From Novosphingobium sp. UBA1948 (lineage in GTDB: Bacteria; Pseudomonadota; Alphaproteobacteria; Sphingomonadales; Sphingomonadaceae), in assembly GCA_002336765.1 (NCBI GenBank), contig DDES01000113.1, positions 3,372 through 29,833 of the forward strand: a stretch of 26,462 nucleotides of DNA. The letters are read 5' to 3'. Shown here in pieces: positions 7,776 to 15,690 of the stretch. Position 1 is the stretch's first letter; every line of letters starts with the position of its first letter. Position numbers and translations under genes: made by a program. The notes beneath the pieces are model-generated. The model searched no databases and was not told where the DNA came from. It worked only from the letters and a program-made list of their open reading frames with translations.

Positions 7776-8765
7776 ATGAGCAAACTGGATTTCCACTTCA
7801 AACGCGACCCCTTCGCCGATCTGGCCGAGAACGCGGGCTTTGCGCCCGAGGTGAGCGTCATCATGCCGGTGTATAACGCGGCGCAAACGGTGGCCGCCTC
7901 GATCGCCAGCGTACTGGCGCAGAGCTTTCCCCATTTCGAGCTGATCGCGATTGACGACGGATCACGCGATGCCAGCCTTTCGGTGCTGATCGACCTTGCC
8001 GCGCGTGATCCGCGCATCAAGGTGGTGGGGCGCAAAAATGGCGGCGTTTCCAGCGCGCGCAATCTGGGCGTGGAGATGGCGCAGGCGCCGATCATCGCTT
8101 TCCTTGATGCCGACGACCTGTGGGAGCCGGAAAAGCTGGCCTATCATGTGGCGCTGCATCGCGACGATCCGGCGCTGGCAGCCTCCTATGCCCGCATCGC
8201 CTTTATCGACGGCAATGCGACCTCGGTGGCAGGCGCCCGCACCCTGTCCAGCCTGTGCCCGCATTCGCCGCGTCTGGTGGATGTGCTGGGGGAAAATCCG
8301 GTCTGCACCGCGTCCAACTTTGTGGTGCGGCGCGACTGGATCCTCCACGCGGGCGGCTTTGACACGCGCCTCAACCATGCCGAGGATCAGGATTTCGTGG
8401 CCCGCATCGTCAGTCGTGGCGGCCGGATCGAGGGGGTGGACGCGGTGCTGACCGGCTATCGCTTCAGCCCCGATGGCCTGTCGATGGAGTTGCGCCGCAT
8501 GTATGACGGCTGGCGCAAAGTGGCGCAGGCCTATCTGAGCGAGGCGGAATTTGCCGCGCAGGAGGCCCTCTATTGCCGCTATCTGGCGCGCCGCGTGCTG
8601 CGCTCGGGCGGGCGACCTGCCGAAGCCTTGCGCTTTGTGACCACCGGCCTCTCGCTCGATGCGCGCAGCTTTCTGGCCCAGCGACGGCGGGGCCTTGCCA
8701 CGATTTTCGGCGCGCTGGCCGCGCATATCCTGCCCCGCCCCCTGCGGCTGCGGGTGTTTGCCTGA
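7776..8765 (+). CDS. Family 2 glycosyltransferase (first of a tandem pair)
   Basis: This is a 329-residue inverting GT-A glycosyltransferase that should transfer a nucleotide-activated sugar to the growing exopolysaccharide repeat at the inner membrane face. The Rossmann-like start is VSVIMPVYNAAQTV (about 26-40), followed by FELIAIDDGSRD (54-65) and the metal-binding DxD as D111-D113 in FLDADDLWEPEK. An ED motif (LNHAEDQDFVARI) is the likely catalytic base region. The C-terminal 80 residues are helical and unassigned. No membrane segment is seen. It is followed after 20 bp by a paralogue with the same layout. The candidate sigma-54 promoter at 7723-7739 would serve both. Sugar specificity is not predictable. 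Confidence 0.92.
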   Translation: MSKLDFHFKRDPFADLAENAGFAPEVSVIMPVYNAAQTVAASIASVLAQSFPHFELIAIDDGSRDASLSVLIDLAARDPRIKVVGRKNGGVSSARNLGVEMAQAPIIAFLDADDLWEPEKLAYHVALHRDDPALAASYARIAFIDGNATSVAGARTLSSLCPHSPRLVDVLGENPVCTASNFVVRRDWILHAGGFDTRLNHAEDQDFVARIVSRGGRIEGVDAVLTGYRFSPDGLSMELRRMYDGWRKVAQAYLSEAEFAAQEALYCRYLARRVLRSGGRPAEALRFVTTGLSLDARSFLAQRRRGLATIFGALAAHILPRPLRLRVFA

Positions 8766-8785
8766 ATTTTGCGGAGAAAAGAACC

Positions 8786-9787
8786 ATGACGGGAGCCAAT
8801 GACCCCACTGTTTCGGTGGTGATGCCGGTCTATCATGTCGAGCGCTTTGTGGGCGAGGCGGTTCGCTCGGTGCTGGCGCAGACCTTCGAGGATTTCGAAC
8901 TCATCATCGTGGATGACGGCGGGCAGGATCGCTCGATGGCGATTTGCGAGAGTTTTGATGATCCGCGCATCTTCATCGTTCGCCAGAAAAACCGCGGCCT
9001 TGCGGGCGCGCGCAACACCGGCATTGCCGCCGCGCGCGGGCAGTTCATCGCGCTGCTCGATTCCGATGATCGCTGGCTGCCCGAAAAACTGGCGCTGCAT
9101 GTCATCCATCTCGAAGCCAATCCGAACATCGGCGTATCCTTCAGCCCCTCGCGCTTTATCGACGAGGATGGCCAGCCAATGCGCCTGAAAATGCGCCCGA
9201 AGCTGGACGGCATCACGCCAGAAGACATTTTCTGCCGCAACCCTGTCGGCAATGGCTCGGCGCCGGTAATCCGCCGCAGCGCGCTCGACACGATCCGCTT
9301 TGCCCACCCCGCCGAGCCGAACCGCCCGTGCTGGTTCGATGAAAGTCTGCGCCAAAGCGAGGACATCGAATGCTGGCTGCGCCTTGCGCTGATCGGCAAG
9401 GTGGAGTTTGCGGGCATCGCCCCGGCCCTCACCGAATATCGCCTCGGCAATGGCGGCCTCTCGGCCTCGATCCTGCGCCAATACGAAACGTGGCAGGGCG
9501 TGGTCGAGCGCATGACACGCTACGCCCCCGCCTTCGCCGCCGCCCATGTCGAACGGGCCCGTGCCTACCAGTTGCGCTATCTCGCCCGCCGCGCGGTGCA
9601 GCTTGGCGACGCCAATATGGCCATGACGCTGCTGTCCGAAGGCTTGCGCGCATCGCGCCGCCCGCTGGTGGAAGAACCCGTGAAGAGCGCCATCACCATC
9701 GCCGCCGCCGCGCTGGGCCGCTTGGTGCCTGCCGAGCAGTTTGCAAGGTTGGCCGGGCGGGTTGCGGGGGGAAGGCTGGTGGCCTGA
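8786..9787 (+). CDS. Family 2 glycosyltransferase (second of a tandem pair)
   Basis: The protein has 333 residues and the same design as the preceding gene: VSVVMPVYHVERFVGEAV at 9-26, FELIIVDDGGQD at 38-49, and DxD at D92-D94 in LLDSDDRWLPEKLALH. LRQSEDIECWLRLAL carries the likely catalytic aspartate. The shared phrases (SVLAQ-F--FELI, LD-DD-W-PEKLA-HV) show that the pair arose by duplication. The ATG at 8786 was chosen because CGGAG lies about ten bases upstream and homology begins there. The frame is open from 8573, but that part overlaps the upstream gene and is not conserved. It probably adds a different sugar of the same repeat unit. Structured non-coding sequence follows. Confidence 0.92.
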   Translation: MTGANDPTVSVVMPVYHVERFVGEAVRSVLAQTFEDFELIIVDDGGQDRSMAICESFDDPRIFIVRQKNRGLAGARNTGIAAARGQFIALLDSDDRWLPEKLALHVIHLEANPNIGVSFSPSRFIDEDGQPMRLKMRPKLDGITPEDIFCRNPVGNGSAPVIRRSALDTIRFAHPAEPNRPCWFDESLRQSEDIECWLRLALIGKVEFAGIAPALTEYRLGNGGLSASILRQYETWQGVVERMTRYAPAFAAAHVERARAYQLRYLARRAVQLGDANMAMTLLSEGLRASRRPLVEEPVKSAITIAAAALGRLVPAEQFARLAGRVAGGRLVA

Positions 9788-9812
9788 TTTTCGGGCTGCA
9801 TGCCTCCGACGG

Positions 9813-9868
9813 GCAAAGGGTGAGTCTAGGGTGCCGATTTGTCGAGACAAATCGGTTGGGCCCTTTGC
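9813..9868 (+). repeat. Nested inverted repeat after the glycosyltransferase pair
   Basis: The outer arms GCAAAGGG (9813-9820) and CCCTTTGC (9861-9868) enclose a perfect ten-base inner repeat, CCGATTTGTC (9834-9843) with GACAAATCGG (9846-9855), separated by two bases. It begins 26 bases after the stop. There is no T-run, so it may be a processing or stability element or a protein-binding palindrome. Confidence 0.55.
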
Positions 9869-9883
9869 AATCCCCATAATGTC

Positions 9884-9936
9884 GGCGCTGCGCCCAGCCA
9901 TCGTCGTGGCGCAAGGGCGCAGCGCCGCAGGCTTTT
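9884..9936 (+). terminator. Candidate terminator of the glycosyltransferase operon (12-bp stem)
   Basis: GGCGCTGCGCCC (9884-9895) and GGGCGCAGCGCC (9915-9926) are perfectly complementary across a 19-base loop. GCAGGC and then TTTT (9933-9936) follow. The stem is very strong, but the T-run is short and six bases away, so efficiency is uncertain. Confidence 0.5.
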
Positions 9937-9939
9937 AAG

Positions 9940-10050
9940 GTCGCTTCGCGACGGCTCAGAACCGAAGCGTTTTCGTTAAGCTCGCGTCGGGAGACGTAGC
10001 GGGATTGTTAAGGGCAATAGCCCTTAACCCACCGGAGGCACTTACCCTCC
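9940..10050. repeat. Cluster of small inverted repeats between convergent exopolysaccharide operons
   Basis: Several further hairpins fill the gap. GTCGC/GCGAC is at 9940-9952. CGCTTCG (9942-9948) can alternatively pair with CGAAGCG (9963-9969). A bulged stem spans 9980-10000 around GGGA. GTTAAGGGC (10007-10015) pairs with GCCCTTAAC (10020-10028) across AATA. GGAGG/CCTCC lies at 10034-10050. No coding frame is plausible. The last two could end the minus-strand polymerase transcript, but they lack T-runs. Confidence 0.5.
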
Positions 10051-11322
10051 CTACTCCCCCTTCCGCTCCATCCTCAAAACAATCCCGATGGCCAGCAGCG
10101 CAGGCCAGGCAATATAGGTAAGCACTTCAAGGTTTTCACCGAAGGAGTAAAACCAGTATGTGAGGATCATGGCGAGACCAAGCCGCCCTGCCCTATCATC
10201 CATCGCCATGCGGAAACATTTGATCAGCGTGGCCAGCATCGGCACCGCCAGCGCCACGGCGCCGGTAATGCCTTTGACGAAGAGCAGGCCATACCAACTG
10301 TGGTGGCTGCCAATGGGCATATATTCCACCAGATGCGGCCCACGTTCCACGATGCCGTGGCCAAACCAATAGGCCTCGTCCTGCCAGCGCTGGGTGGCGA
10401 TGCGACCCAGTGTCGAGCGCACGCGGCTGGAATCGGCGCGCGCGCCCTTGAAGCTCTCCGCCGCGGCGTCCGCCCATGCCATCAGCGTGGGCAGCGCCCA
10501 GCTCGACACCAGCGCGAAGGGCGCGGCAATTGCCCACATCAGCGGCTGGCGCAATTTGCCGACCAGCAGCGTCAGCGGGATCATCACCGCCAGCGCGATC
10601 AACGCCATGCGGCTGGTGGAGAGCAGCGCCATCAGCACGGCGGCCACATAACCGGTCCAGCGCCAGCGTGCGTCCGCCTCCTCGCGCGCCAGCAGGAAGT
10701 GGATCACCGCCACCATCCCCGCCGCCGGCGACCAAGGCGCGAAGAATTGCCAGCGCGGAATGCCGGTGCCCGGCTCGATGGTGTAAAGCTGCACCGTGAA
10801 ATACTCATCGCCCGACCCGCCCAGCACCTTGAGCGGCGATGTCCACAGCACCTCGGGCAGATGCAGGAAAGGCGCGGCCAGCAGGAAGGGCATAATGATC
10901 AGCGTCTGGCGCGACAGGCGGCAAATCGCGCGCACCAGCACCGAAAGACGGATCGGCAGCACATAGCCCGCCACCGGAAACAGCGCCAGCAAAGCCCAGC
11001 CCTTGGCCCAGCCCACGCTCGACTTGATGGTCTGCCCGATCCCCAGATCAAAGCCGAAATGCCCGATCAGCAGAATCGGCAGCATCGCTCCCATCCCCAG
11101 CAGCCACAGCCACAGCACCGCTGCCAAGGGCTCTGGCGCCTCCTCTTTCGACAGCACCGGCGCCATGAAATAGGCCCGCCCACACAAAGCCGCCAGCAGC
11201 CAGCCCAGCACCGGCCCCGCCATATAGACACCGCCCACCAGCCACAGCCAGTAGGTTGCGCCCAGCGTGAAGGTGATCAACCTCTCCGCAGAGCTTTGTC
11301 GAGGAGTGGCTGACGCAGCCAT
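10051..11322 (-). CDS. O-antigen polymerase/ligase-like membrane protein (Wzy/WaaL type)
   Basis: This 423-residue integral membrane protein has about ten predicted hydrophobic segments, for example at 17-45, 66-90, 200-215, 235-270 and 360-415. A large loop before the last segments carries GHGIVERGPHLVEYMPIGSH and HSWYGLLFVKGITGA. This resembles the histidine-containing loop and following helix of Wzy_C family ligases and polymerases. In this cluster the likely role is polymerising lipid-linked repeat units in the periplasm. Pairwise identity within the family is low, so Wzy versus another membrane role is inferred from topology and neighbours. The ATG at 11322 lies inside the upstream chain-length gene (46-bp overlap), which implies translational coupling. 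Confidence 0.82.
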   Translation of the reverse strand: MAASATPRQSSAERLITFTLGATYWLWLVGGVYMAGPVLGWLLAALCGRAYFMAPVLSKEEAPEPLAAVLWLWLLGMGAMLPILLIGHFGFDLGIGQTIKSSVGWAKGWALLALFPVAGYVLPIRLSVLVRAICRLSRQTLIIMPFLLAAPFLHLPEVLWTSPLKVLGGSGDEYFTVQLYTIEPGTGIPRWQFFAPWSPAAGMVAVIHFLLAREEADARWRWTGYVAAVLMALLSTSRMALIALAVMIPLTLLVGKLRQPLMWAIAAPFALVSSWALPTLMAWADAAAESFKGARADSSRVRSTLGRIATQRWQDEAYWFGHGIVERGPHLVEYMPIGSHHSWYGLLFVKGITGAVALAVPMLATLIKCFRMAMDDRAGRLGLAMILTYWFYSFGENLEVLTYIAWPALLAIGIVLRMERKGE

Positions 11323-12722
11323 ACAAGTCCAAACGCGATGAGGATAAGGATGGTGGCCGCCAGCGCGCCCGCCACGGCGATCACCAGCGAAGGGCTGGAT
11401 TTCTTGTCGGGCAGCGAGGGCGGCGCCAGCGTCTGCACCATCGGATAGGAGGCGAAGGGATCCATCTTGTTGGTATCCAGCCGCGCCAGAGCCGAGGAAA
11501 ACACCGCCTGCGCCACGCGCTGATCGCGCAGCAGGTCCGACAGTTCCTGAGCCTGCGCCACCAGTTGCGGCGTCTGGGCGGTTTCGCGGGCGATATCACC
11601 GCGCAGTTCTTTCAGCGCGCTGGCCGTGCCCGCCGCCTGCGCATCGCCCACATCCATCGTCTGCATCAAGGCCGAGCGGCCATCGGACAGGGTCAGATCG
11701 ATGGCGGTCATCAGTTCGCGCTCGGCCGCGCCGGTAATCTGGCGACCACGGCGCAGCAGGGCCGCGCGCAATTGCCCCTGTTCGGCATTGGCCTGCGCCA
11801 TCGTGCCATGTTCGGGACCGAGCGTGCCCGATTTCAACTGCGCGTCGGCATGGCTCTTGGCATATTGTGTGGCCAGTTCCTGAAACACCGGATCGCCGCG
11901 CAGGCGCCATGCCAGATTGGCCTTCTGGCGGTTGGTGGCAAGCGACGAGGCCAGCCTCCCGCTGGTGCCCTGATGCTCGCGCAGGGCGATGCGCAGCTCG
12001 CGCTCCTTGTCTTTCAGGCCGGTGACCGCCGCGATGCGCTGGTTGAACTGGTCGAGCGTGGCCAGCCCGTGGCGCGCCTGAAAGTCGATCAGCTTCAATT
12101 CCGCCGCGCGCTCCTTGGCCGACAGTTCGGCCAGATGCTCGACATCGCGCTCCTCGCGCTTTTTCGCCTCGTCCTCGCGCAGATGGTCGAGACGGGCGAG
12201 GAAGGCCTTTTGCAGCGCCTCGGCATTGGTTTTCGCATTTTGCGCGGTGCGGCCGGTAACGCTCACCTGAATGAGGTTGGTCTGGTCCACCAGCTTGATG
12301 GTGGGCGCAGGGAACTTGCCAGCAGGCATACCCGCCACCCGCTCGGCATCGCGCAGCGTGACCTGTGCGGTCAGCAATTGCTTGTAATTCTCGGTGGGGC
12401 TGAGCGTGGGCGAGGCGAAAGCAGATGCCGCGCTGTTTTGCGCCTGACCGATGCTTTCCAGATTGAGCGAGCTGGCCGCGCCCGATCCGGGCAGGATCAG
12501 CGTGAAATCGCTTTTGTACTTGGGCGGCGTGACCACCAGATAGGATGCCGACAGCACCCATACCGCGACAATCGCGGGCAGGATCAGCTTGAGATAGCGC
12601 GACAAGCGCCCCTTCACCATCAGCGGCATGCCGCCCACAGGCGAGGCCGCCGCCCCGCGCTTCAGGCGGAGCTGCTGCTCGATGGCCTCTTCAAAGACCT
12701 GTGGGTTGTCGATAAAACTCAA
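11277..12722 (-). CDS. Polysaccharide chain-length/co-polymerase protein (Wzz/GumC type, no kinase domain)
   Basis: The 481-residue inner-membrane protein has an N-terminal membrane segment (about 46-64, LILPAIVAVWVLSASYLVV), a long periplasmic region rich in coiled coil (about 190-400, with ERDVEHLAELSAKERAAELK and similar stretches), and a C-terminal membrane segment (about 445-468). The Wzz signature is present around PPKYKSDFTLILP. The cytoplasmic tail is only some 13 residues and has no Walker motifs or tyrosine cluster, so a partner BY-kinase would be a separate protein, and none is in the window. Such proteins set polymer length and bridge to the outer-membrane OPX channel. The start codon overlaps the OPX stop as ATGA (12722-12719). 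Confidence 0.9.
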   Translation of the reverse strand: MSFIDNPQVFEEAIEQQLRLKRGAAASPVGGMPLMVKGRLSRYLKLILPAIVAVWVLSASYLVVTPPKYKSDFTLILPGSGAASSLNLESIGQAQNSAASAFASPTLSPTENYKQLLTAQVTLRDAERVAGMPAGKFPAPTIKLVDQTNLIQVSVTGRTAQNAKTNAEALQKAFLARLDHLREDEAKKREERDVEHLAELSAKERAAELKLIDFQARHGLATLDQFNQRIAAVTGLKDKERELRIALREHQGTSGRLASSLATNRQKANLAWRLRGDPVFQELATQYAKSHADAQLKSGTLGPEHGTMAQANAEQGQLRAALLRRGRQITGAAERELMTAIDLTLSDGRSALMQTMDVGDAQAAGTASALKELRGDIARETAQTPQLVAQAQELSDLLRDQRVAQAVFSSALARLDTNKMDPFASYPMVQTLAPPSLPDKKSSPSLVIAVAGALAATILILIAFGLVWLRQPLLDKALRRG

Positions 12723-13921
12723 TGCGTCACGCTCGACAGCAGAACGGCGGGCGTGACGAAACCAGCCATGCTGCCCAGCACATCGGTCACCGACTGGGCC
12801 GTGCTGTCATAACAGGCGATGGCGTCGCCCGGCATCAGATAGGGATCCATCCCGTCGCGGTCGGCATTGCGCACCAGCTGCTCGATGGAGCGCTGGATGA
12901 CGATGGAATGGTTGTTGAGCGGATTGCGGCTGATCAGCACGGCATGGCGCTGGGCATTCATCATCGATCCGCCCACGCAGTTCGACGCCACCAGCCCCTG
13001 CAAAAAGCGGGTGCCATAGGGGATGTTCGTTGAATCCTTGCCGATGGCCGCGTTGGCATTGCTGGTGGCAGGGCGGATCAGGTTCGACATATAGACGCGG
13101 ATGCCCGGCTGGGTCACCGCGCTAGGCTTCACGAAATCCGGCTGAAAACAACCGAGCGAAGGCACGATCACGCGATCCCCCGCCGCCAGTTGCGGATCGA
13201 CCGAGGCGCCGCCGGTGATCGCGGTGCCCATATCCAGCACCGCGTAATTGGCGCCGCGCACCACATAGACCGTGGCCAGCGCAGCATCGGGTCGGATGCC
13301 GCCCGCCGCGCGCAAGGCGGAGGTCAGGGTGCGGCCGCCATTATTGTCGCCATTGGCGGGGTGGTTGTAGATATTGGCGGCCACCAGATCGCCACGCTCG
13401 CCCGCCGTCACCTGCCCGCCATAGAACACCGCGCCTTCCACCGAGACATTGACGCCATTGGCCTGTGCCAGTTGCAGCCGCAGATTGTCAGGTAGATCGC
13501 GGATATAGCCCGCGCGCACCAGTTGCTGGCGCAGATCGCGAGCCACCTCGGCGCGGGGGCGGCCCACCGCCTGCACTTCCACCGCGCCGCCGATCAGCAG
13601 CGTGCCATTGGGCGCCACGACATAGGTGCCGGTGAGTTGATCCTTGTCACCCGCCACTTGCAGGTTGAGCCGGTCGCCCGGCGCCAGCAGATCGGACGCG
13701 CGCGAGAGCTGCGCAGGGTTCACCTGCGTCAGCCCAGCCAGCGCGGCGGGCACGGGCGGGCGCATACAGCGGCCGATCATGCCCTCCTGCCCCTGCACTT
13801 GCTGGGCCTGATATTGCGCGTCGGCCAGATTGCGGGGCGTGGGCATGGCTGCACAGCCCGACAGGATAGCCATCAGCGACACAAGCGCCACAGCGCGATG
13901 GGGGAGGCAATTTGCAAACAC
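12719..13921 (-). CDS. Polysaccharide export outer-membrane lipoprotein (OPX/Wza family)
   Basis: OPX proteins form the channel through which capsule or exopolysaccharide leaves the periplasm. The frame is open from a TTG at 13969, but that codon lies inside the -12 box of the sigma-54 promoter (13965-13981) and cannot be in the transcript. The next usable in-frame start is GTG at 13921, giving 400 residues. From this start a basic and hydrophobic leader leads to the lipobox LSGC with lipidated cysteine C23. The Poly_export domain follows (LLAPGDRLNLQVAGDK, GTYVVAPNGTLLIGG, with the DLRQQL helix), then SLBB-like repeats (VSVEGAVFYGGQVTAGE, LAAGDRVIVP). It is the first gene of a three-gene operon with the Wzz- and Wzy-like genes. 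Ribosome binding at the GTG looks weak (GGGTG). Confidence 0.9.
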   Translation of the reverse strand: MFANCLPHRAVALVSLMAILSGCAAMPTPRNLADAQYQAQQVQGQEGMIGRCMRPPVPAALAGLTQVNPAQLSRASDLLAPGDRLNLQVAGDKDQLTGTYVVAPNGTLLIGGAVEVQAVGRPRAEVARDLRQQLVRAGYIRDLPDNLRLQLAQANGVNVSVEGAVFYGGQVTAGERGDLVAANIYNHPANGDNNGGRTLTSALRAAGGIRPDAALATVYVVRGANYAVLDMGTAITGGASVDPQLAAGDRVIVPSLGCFQPDFVKPSAVTQPGIRVYMSNLIRPATSNANAAIGKDSTNIPYGTRFLQGLVASNCVGGSMMNAQRHAVLISRNPLNNHSIVIQRSIEQLVRNADRDGMDPYLMPGDAIACYDSTAQSVTDVLGSMAGFVTPAVLLSSVTH

Positions 13922-13964
13922 GGATGGGCACCCAATGCGATTTCGTCGACGTCCGCGTTCACGA

Positions 13965-13981
13965 AGCAATCGCCGTGCCAG
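13965..13981 (-). promoter_or_regulatory. Sigma-54 promoter of the OPX-Wzz-Wzy operon
   Basis: The minus strand reads CTGGCACGGCGATTGCT (13981 to 13965), matching all positions of the RpoN consensus YTGGCACGRNNNTTGCW with exact -24/-12 spacing. The expected start is near 13954, 33 bases before the GTG at 13921. The divergent gene encodes a sigma-54 activator, which supports this strongly. Confidence 0.88.
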
Positions 13982-14043
13982 TTCATCGCAGGCCGCGCCA
14001 GACCGCCCATCAAGCGCTCCAATCGGCCATCCCTTCGATAAAT

Positions 14044-14114
14044 TTACGCAAATTTGCGCGGGAGGCGCTTAGCAATTTGCAAATTGGTAAGATTCCCCAG
14101 CGCATTACGCAAAA
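14044..14114. promoter_or_regulatory. Candidate upstream activating sequence with three phased GCAAA boxes and two palindromes
   Basis: GCAAA occurs at 14048-14052, 14079-14083 and 14109-14113, spaced 31 and 30 bp (about three helical turns). Two of the boxes are embedded in TTACGCAAA (14044-14052 and 14105-14113). Perfect palindromes CGCAAATTTGCG (14047-14058) and CAATTTGCAAATTG (14073-14086) cover the first two. The distance to the sigma-54 start is about 94-160 bp, the usual enhancer range. This A+T-rich patch stands out in its G+C-rich surroundings. Binding by the adjacent regulator is inferred. Confidence 0.55.
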
Positions 14115-14178
14115 ACACTGAATCGCCCGATAACCATATTGGGCGCGGCACAGGGCCGTTTTGGGGACGTTAAAGACT

Positions 14179-15663
14179 ATGGCGCGCACGCGTATTCTGC
14201 TGGTGGAAGATATCTTGGTGCAGGCGATGGCCAGCGCCGCCCATCTGGAAAAGGCGGGCTTTGCGGTGGTAATCGCGCAGACCGGCGAGGATGCGCTGCG
14301 CCTGCTGGCCGAGGAAGGGCCGTTTGCCGCGATGCTGCTCGATCTCGGCCTGCCCGATATGGACGGGCTGGATGTACTGCGCCAATGCGCCGAGCGGCTG
14401 CACACGATGAAAGTGGTGGTCACCACCGGCGATGCCTCGCTCACCCGCGCGATCGAGGCGATGCGGCTGGGGGCTTTTGAATTTCTGGTCAAACCTGCGG
14501 CGGGCAAGCGGCTGGTGAGCGTGATGGAGAGCGCGGTGGCGGCGGTGGCCGATACGCCGGAGCCGGAACCTGCTGCCGTGCCTGTTCACACGCCTGCCCC
14601 TGCCCGCCGCCGCAGCGCCGCCTTGGGAACGCCTTCCAGCGGTTTTATCGGCACATCGCCGGTGATGCGCGAAATCTATCGCCAGATCGCCTGTGTCGCA
14701 CCCAGCAAGGCCACGGTGTTCATCACCGGCGAGAGCGGCACTGGCAAGGAAGTCTGCGCCGAGGCGATCCACGCCGCCAGCGGTCGCGGCAACGGGCCCT
14801 TCATCGCGGTCAATTGTGGGGCGATCCCCGAAAATCTACTGGAATCCGAGCTGTTCGGCCATATGAAAGGCTCCTTCACCGGCGCCTTGTCGGACCGTGT
14901 CGGCGCGGTGCAGGCGGCCGATGGCGGCACGCTGTTTCTCGACGAGATCGGGGAAATGGCGCTGCCGCTTCAGGTCAAATTGCTGCGCTTTTTGCAAACC
15001 GGCACAGTGCAGCGCGTGGGTTCGACACGGGTCGAGCCGGTGGATGTACGCATCATCTGTGCCACCAACCGCGATCCCTTGAGCGAAGTGGCACAGGGCC
15101 GTTTCCGCGAGGACCTCTATTACCGGCTCGCCGTGGTGATGCTGCACATGCCCGCCCTACGCGAACGGGGTGATGGCAACGGCGGCGATGTGCCGCTGCT
15201 GGCCGATGCTTTCCTCAAACGTTTTGCCGCCGAGGAGGGCAAGAGTTTCCGCCCGCTGGGCGCCGAACATATGGCGGCGCTCTGCGCCTATCCGTGGCCC
15301 GGCAATGTGCGCGAGTTGCAGAATGTGATGCGTCGCGCCGCCGTGCTGTTTGAAGGGCCGGACCTGCCGTTGCGCGCCCTGCCCGCCGTTCCGCCGCAAC
15401 GCGCCAGCGCCGCGCCGGTGACGCTGGTGTCCAGCACACCCGCAACCGCGCCCGCGCCTCAGGCCATGCCGCCCGCCGAAACGGATCTGGCGCAGGCCTT
15501 GGCAGGCATGACGCTGGACCAGATCGAGCGCATCGCGGTGGATGGCGCGATTGCCGCAGCTCAGGGCAGCCTGCCCGCCGCCGCGCGGATGCTGGGGGTC
15601 AGCCCGTCGACGCTCTATCGCAAGCGCGAGCGCTGGGACGAGGAGGCCCGCGCCAGCGCCTGA
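14179..15663 (+). CDS. NtrC-family sigma-54-dependent response regulator (REC-AAA+-Fis)
   Basis: The 494-residue regulator begins with a receiver domain (1-120) with acidic E10-D11 and phospho-acceptor D55 in LLDLGLPDMDG. The AAA+ domain (about 155-395) has Walker A GESGTGKE, the sigma-54 contact loop as GSFTGA (commonly GAFTGA), Walker B GGTLFLDEIG, and the NPRD/arginine-finger region ending WPGNVRELQNVM. After an Ala/Pro-rich linker the Fis helix-turn-helix is AAARMLGVSPSTLYRKRERW. It should hydrolyse ATP to remodel RNA polymerase-sigma-54 at distant sites, most likely those at 13965 and perhaps 7723 and 7532. A TTG at 14161 is in frame, but ATG 14179 starts the receiver cleanly and has GGGGA about 12 bases upstream. 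No sensor kinase adjoins it. A relation to the PrsR regulators of exosortase loci is possible but unproven. Confidence 0.93.
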   Translation: MARTRILLVEDILVQAMASAAHLEKAGFAVVIAQTGEDALRLLAEEGPFAAMLLDLGLPDMDGLDVLRQCAERLHTMKVVVTTGDASLTRAIEAMRLGAFEFLVKPAAGKRLVSVMESAVAAVADTPEPEPAAVPVHTPAPARRRSAALGTPSSGFIGTSPVMREIYRQIACVAPSKATVFITGESGTGKEVCAEAIHAASGRGNGPFIAVNCGAIPENLLESELFGHMKGSFTGALSDRVGAVQAADGGTLFLDEIGEMALPLQVKLLRFLQTGTVQRVGSTRVEPVDVRIICATNRDPLSEVAQGRFREDLYYRLAVVMLHMPALRERGDGNGGDVPLLADAFLKRFAAEEGKSFRPLGAEHMAALCAYPWPGNVRELQNVMRRAAVLFEGPDLPLRALPAVPPQRASAAPVTLVSSTPATAPAPQAMPPAETDLAQALAGMTLDQIERIAVDGAIAAAQGSLPAAARMLGVSPSTLYRKRERWDEEARASA

Positions 15664-15668
15664 TTACC

Positions 15669-15690
15669 GGCGACCTGATCACCAGTCGCC
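15669..15690. terminator. Hairpin between convergent regulator and TPR gene
   Basis: GGCGAC (15669-15674) pairs with GTCGCC (15685-15690) over a ten-base loop just after the regulator stop, overlapping the end of the minus-strand TPR gene. There is no T-run. A role as a shared terminator is possible but weakly supported. Confidence 0.3.

Noticed and set aside
13921..13969. TTG at 13969 as the OPX start codon
   Set aside because: It lies within the -12 element of the sigma-54 promoter and would not be transcribed; GTG 13921 gives a normal lipoprotein leader.
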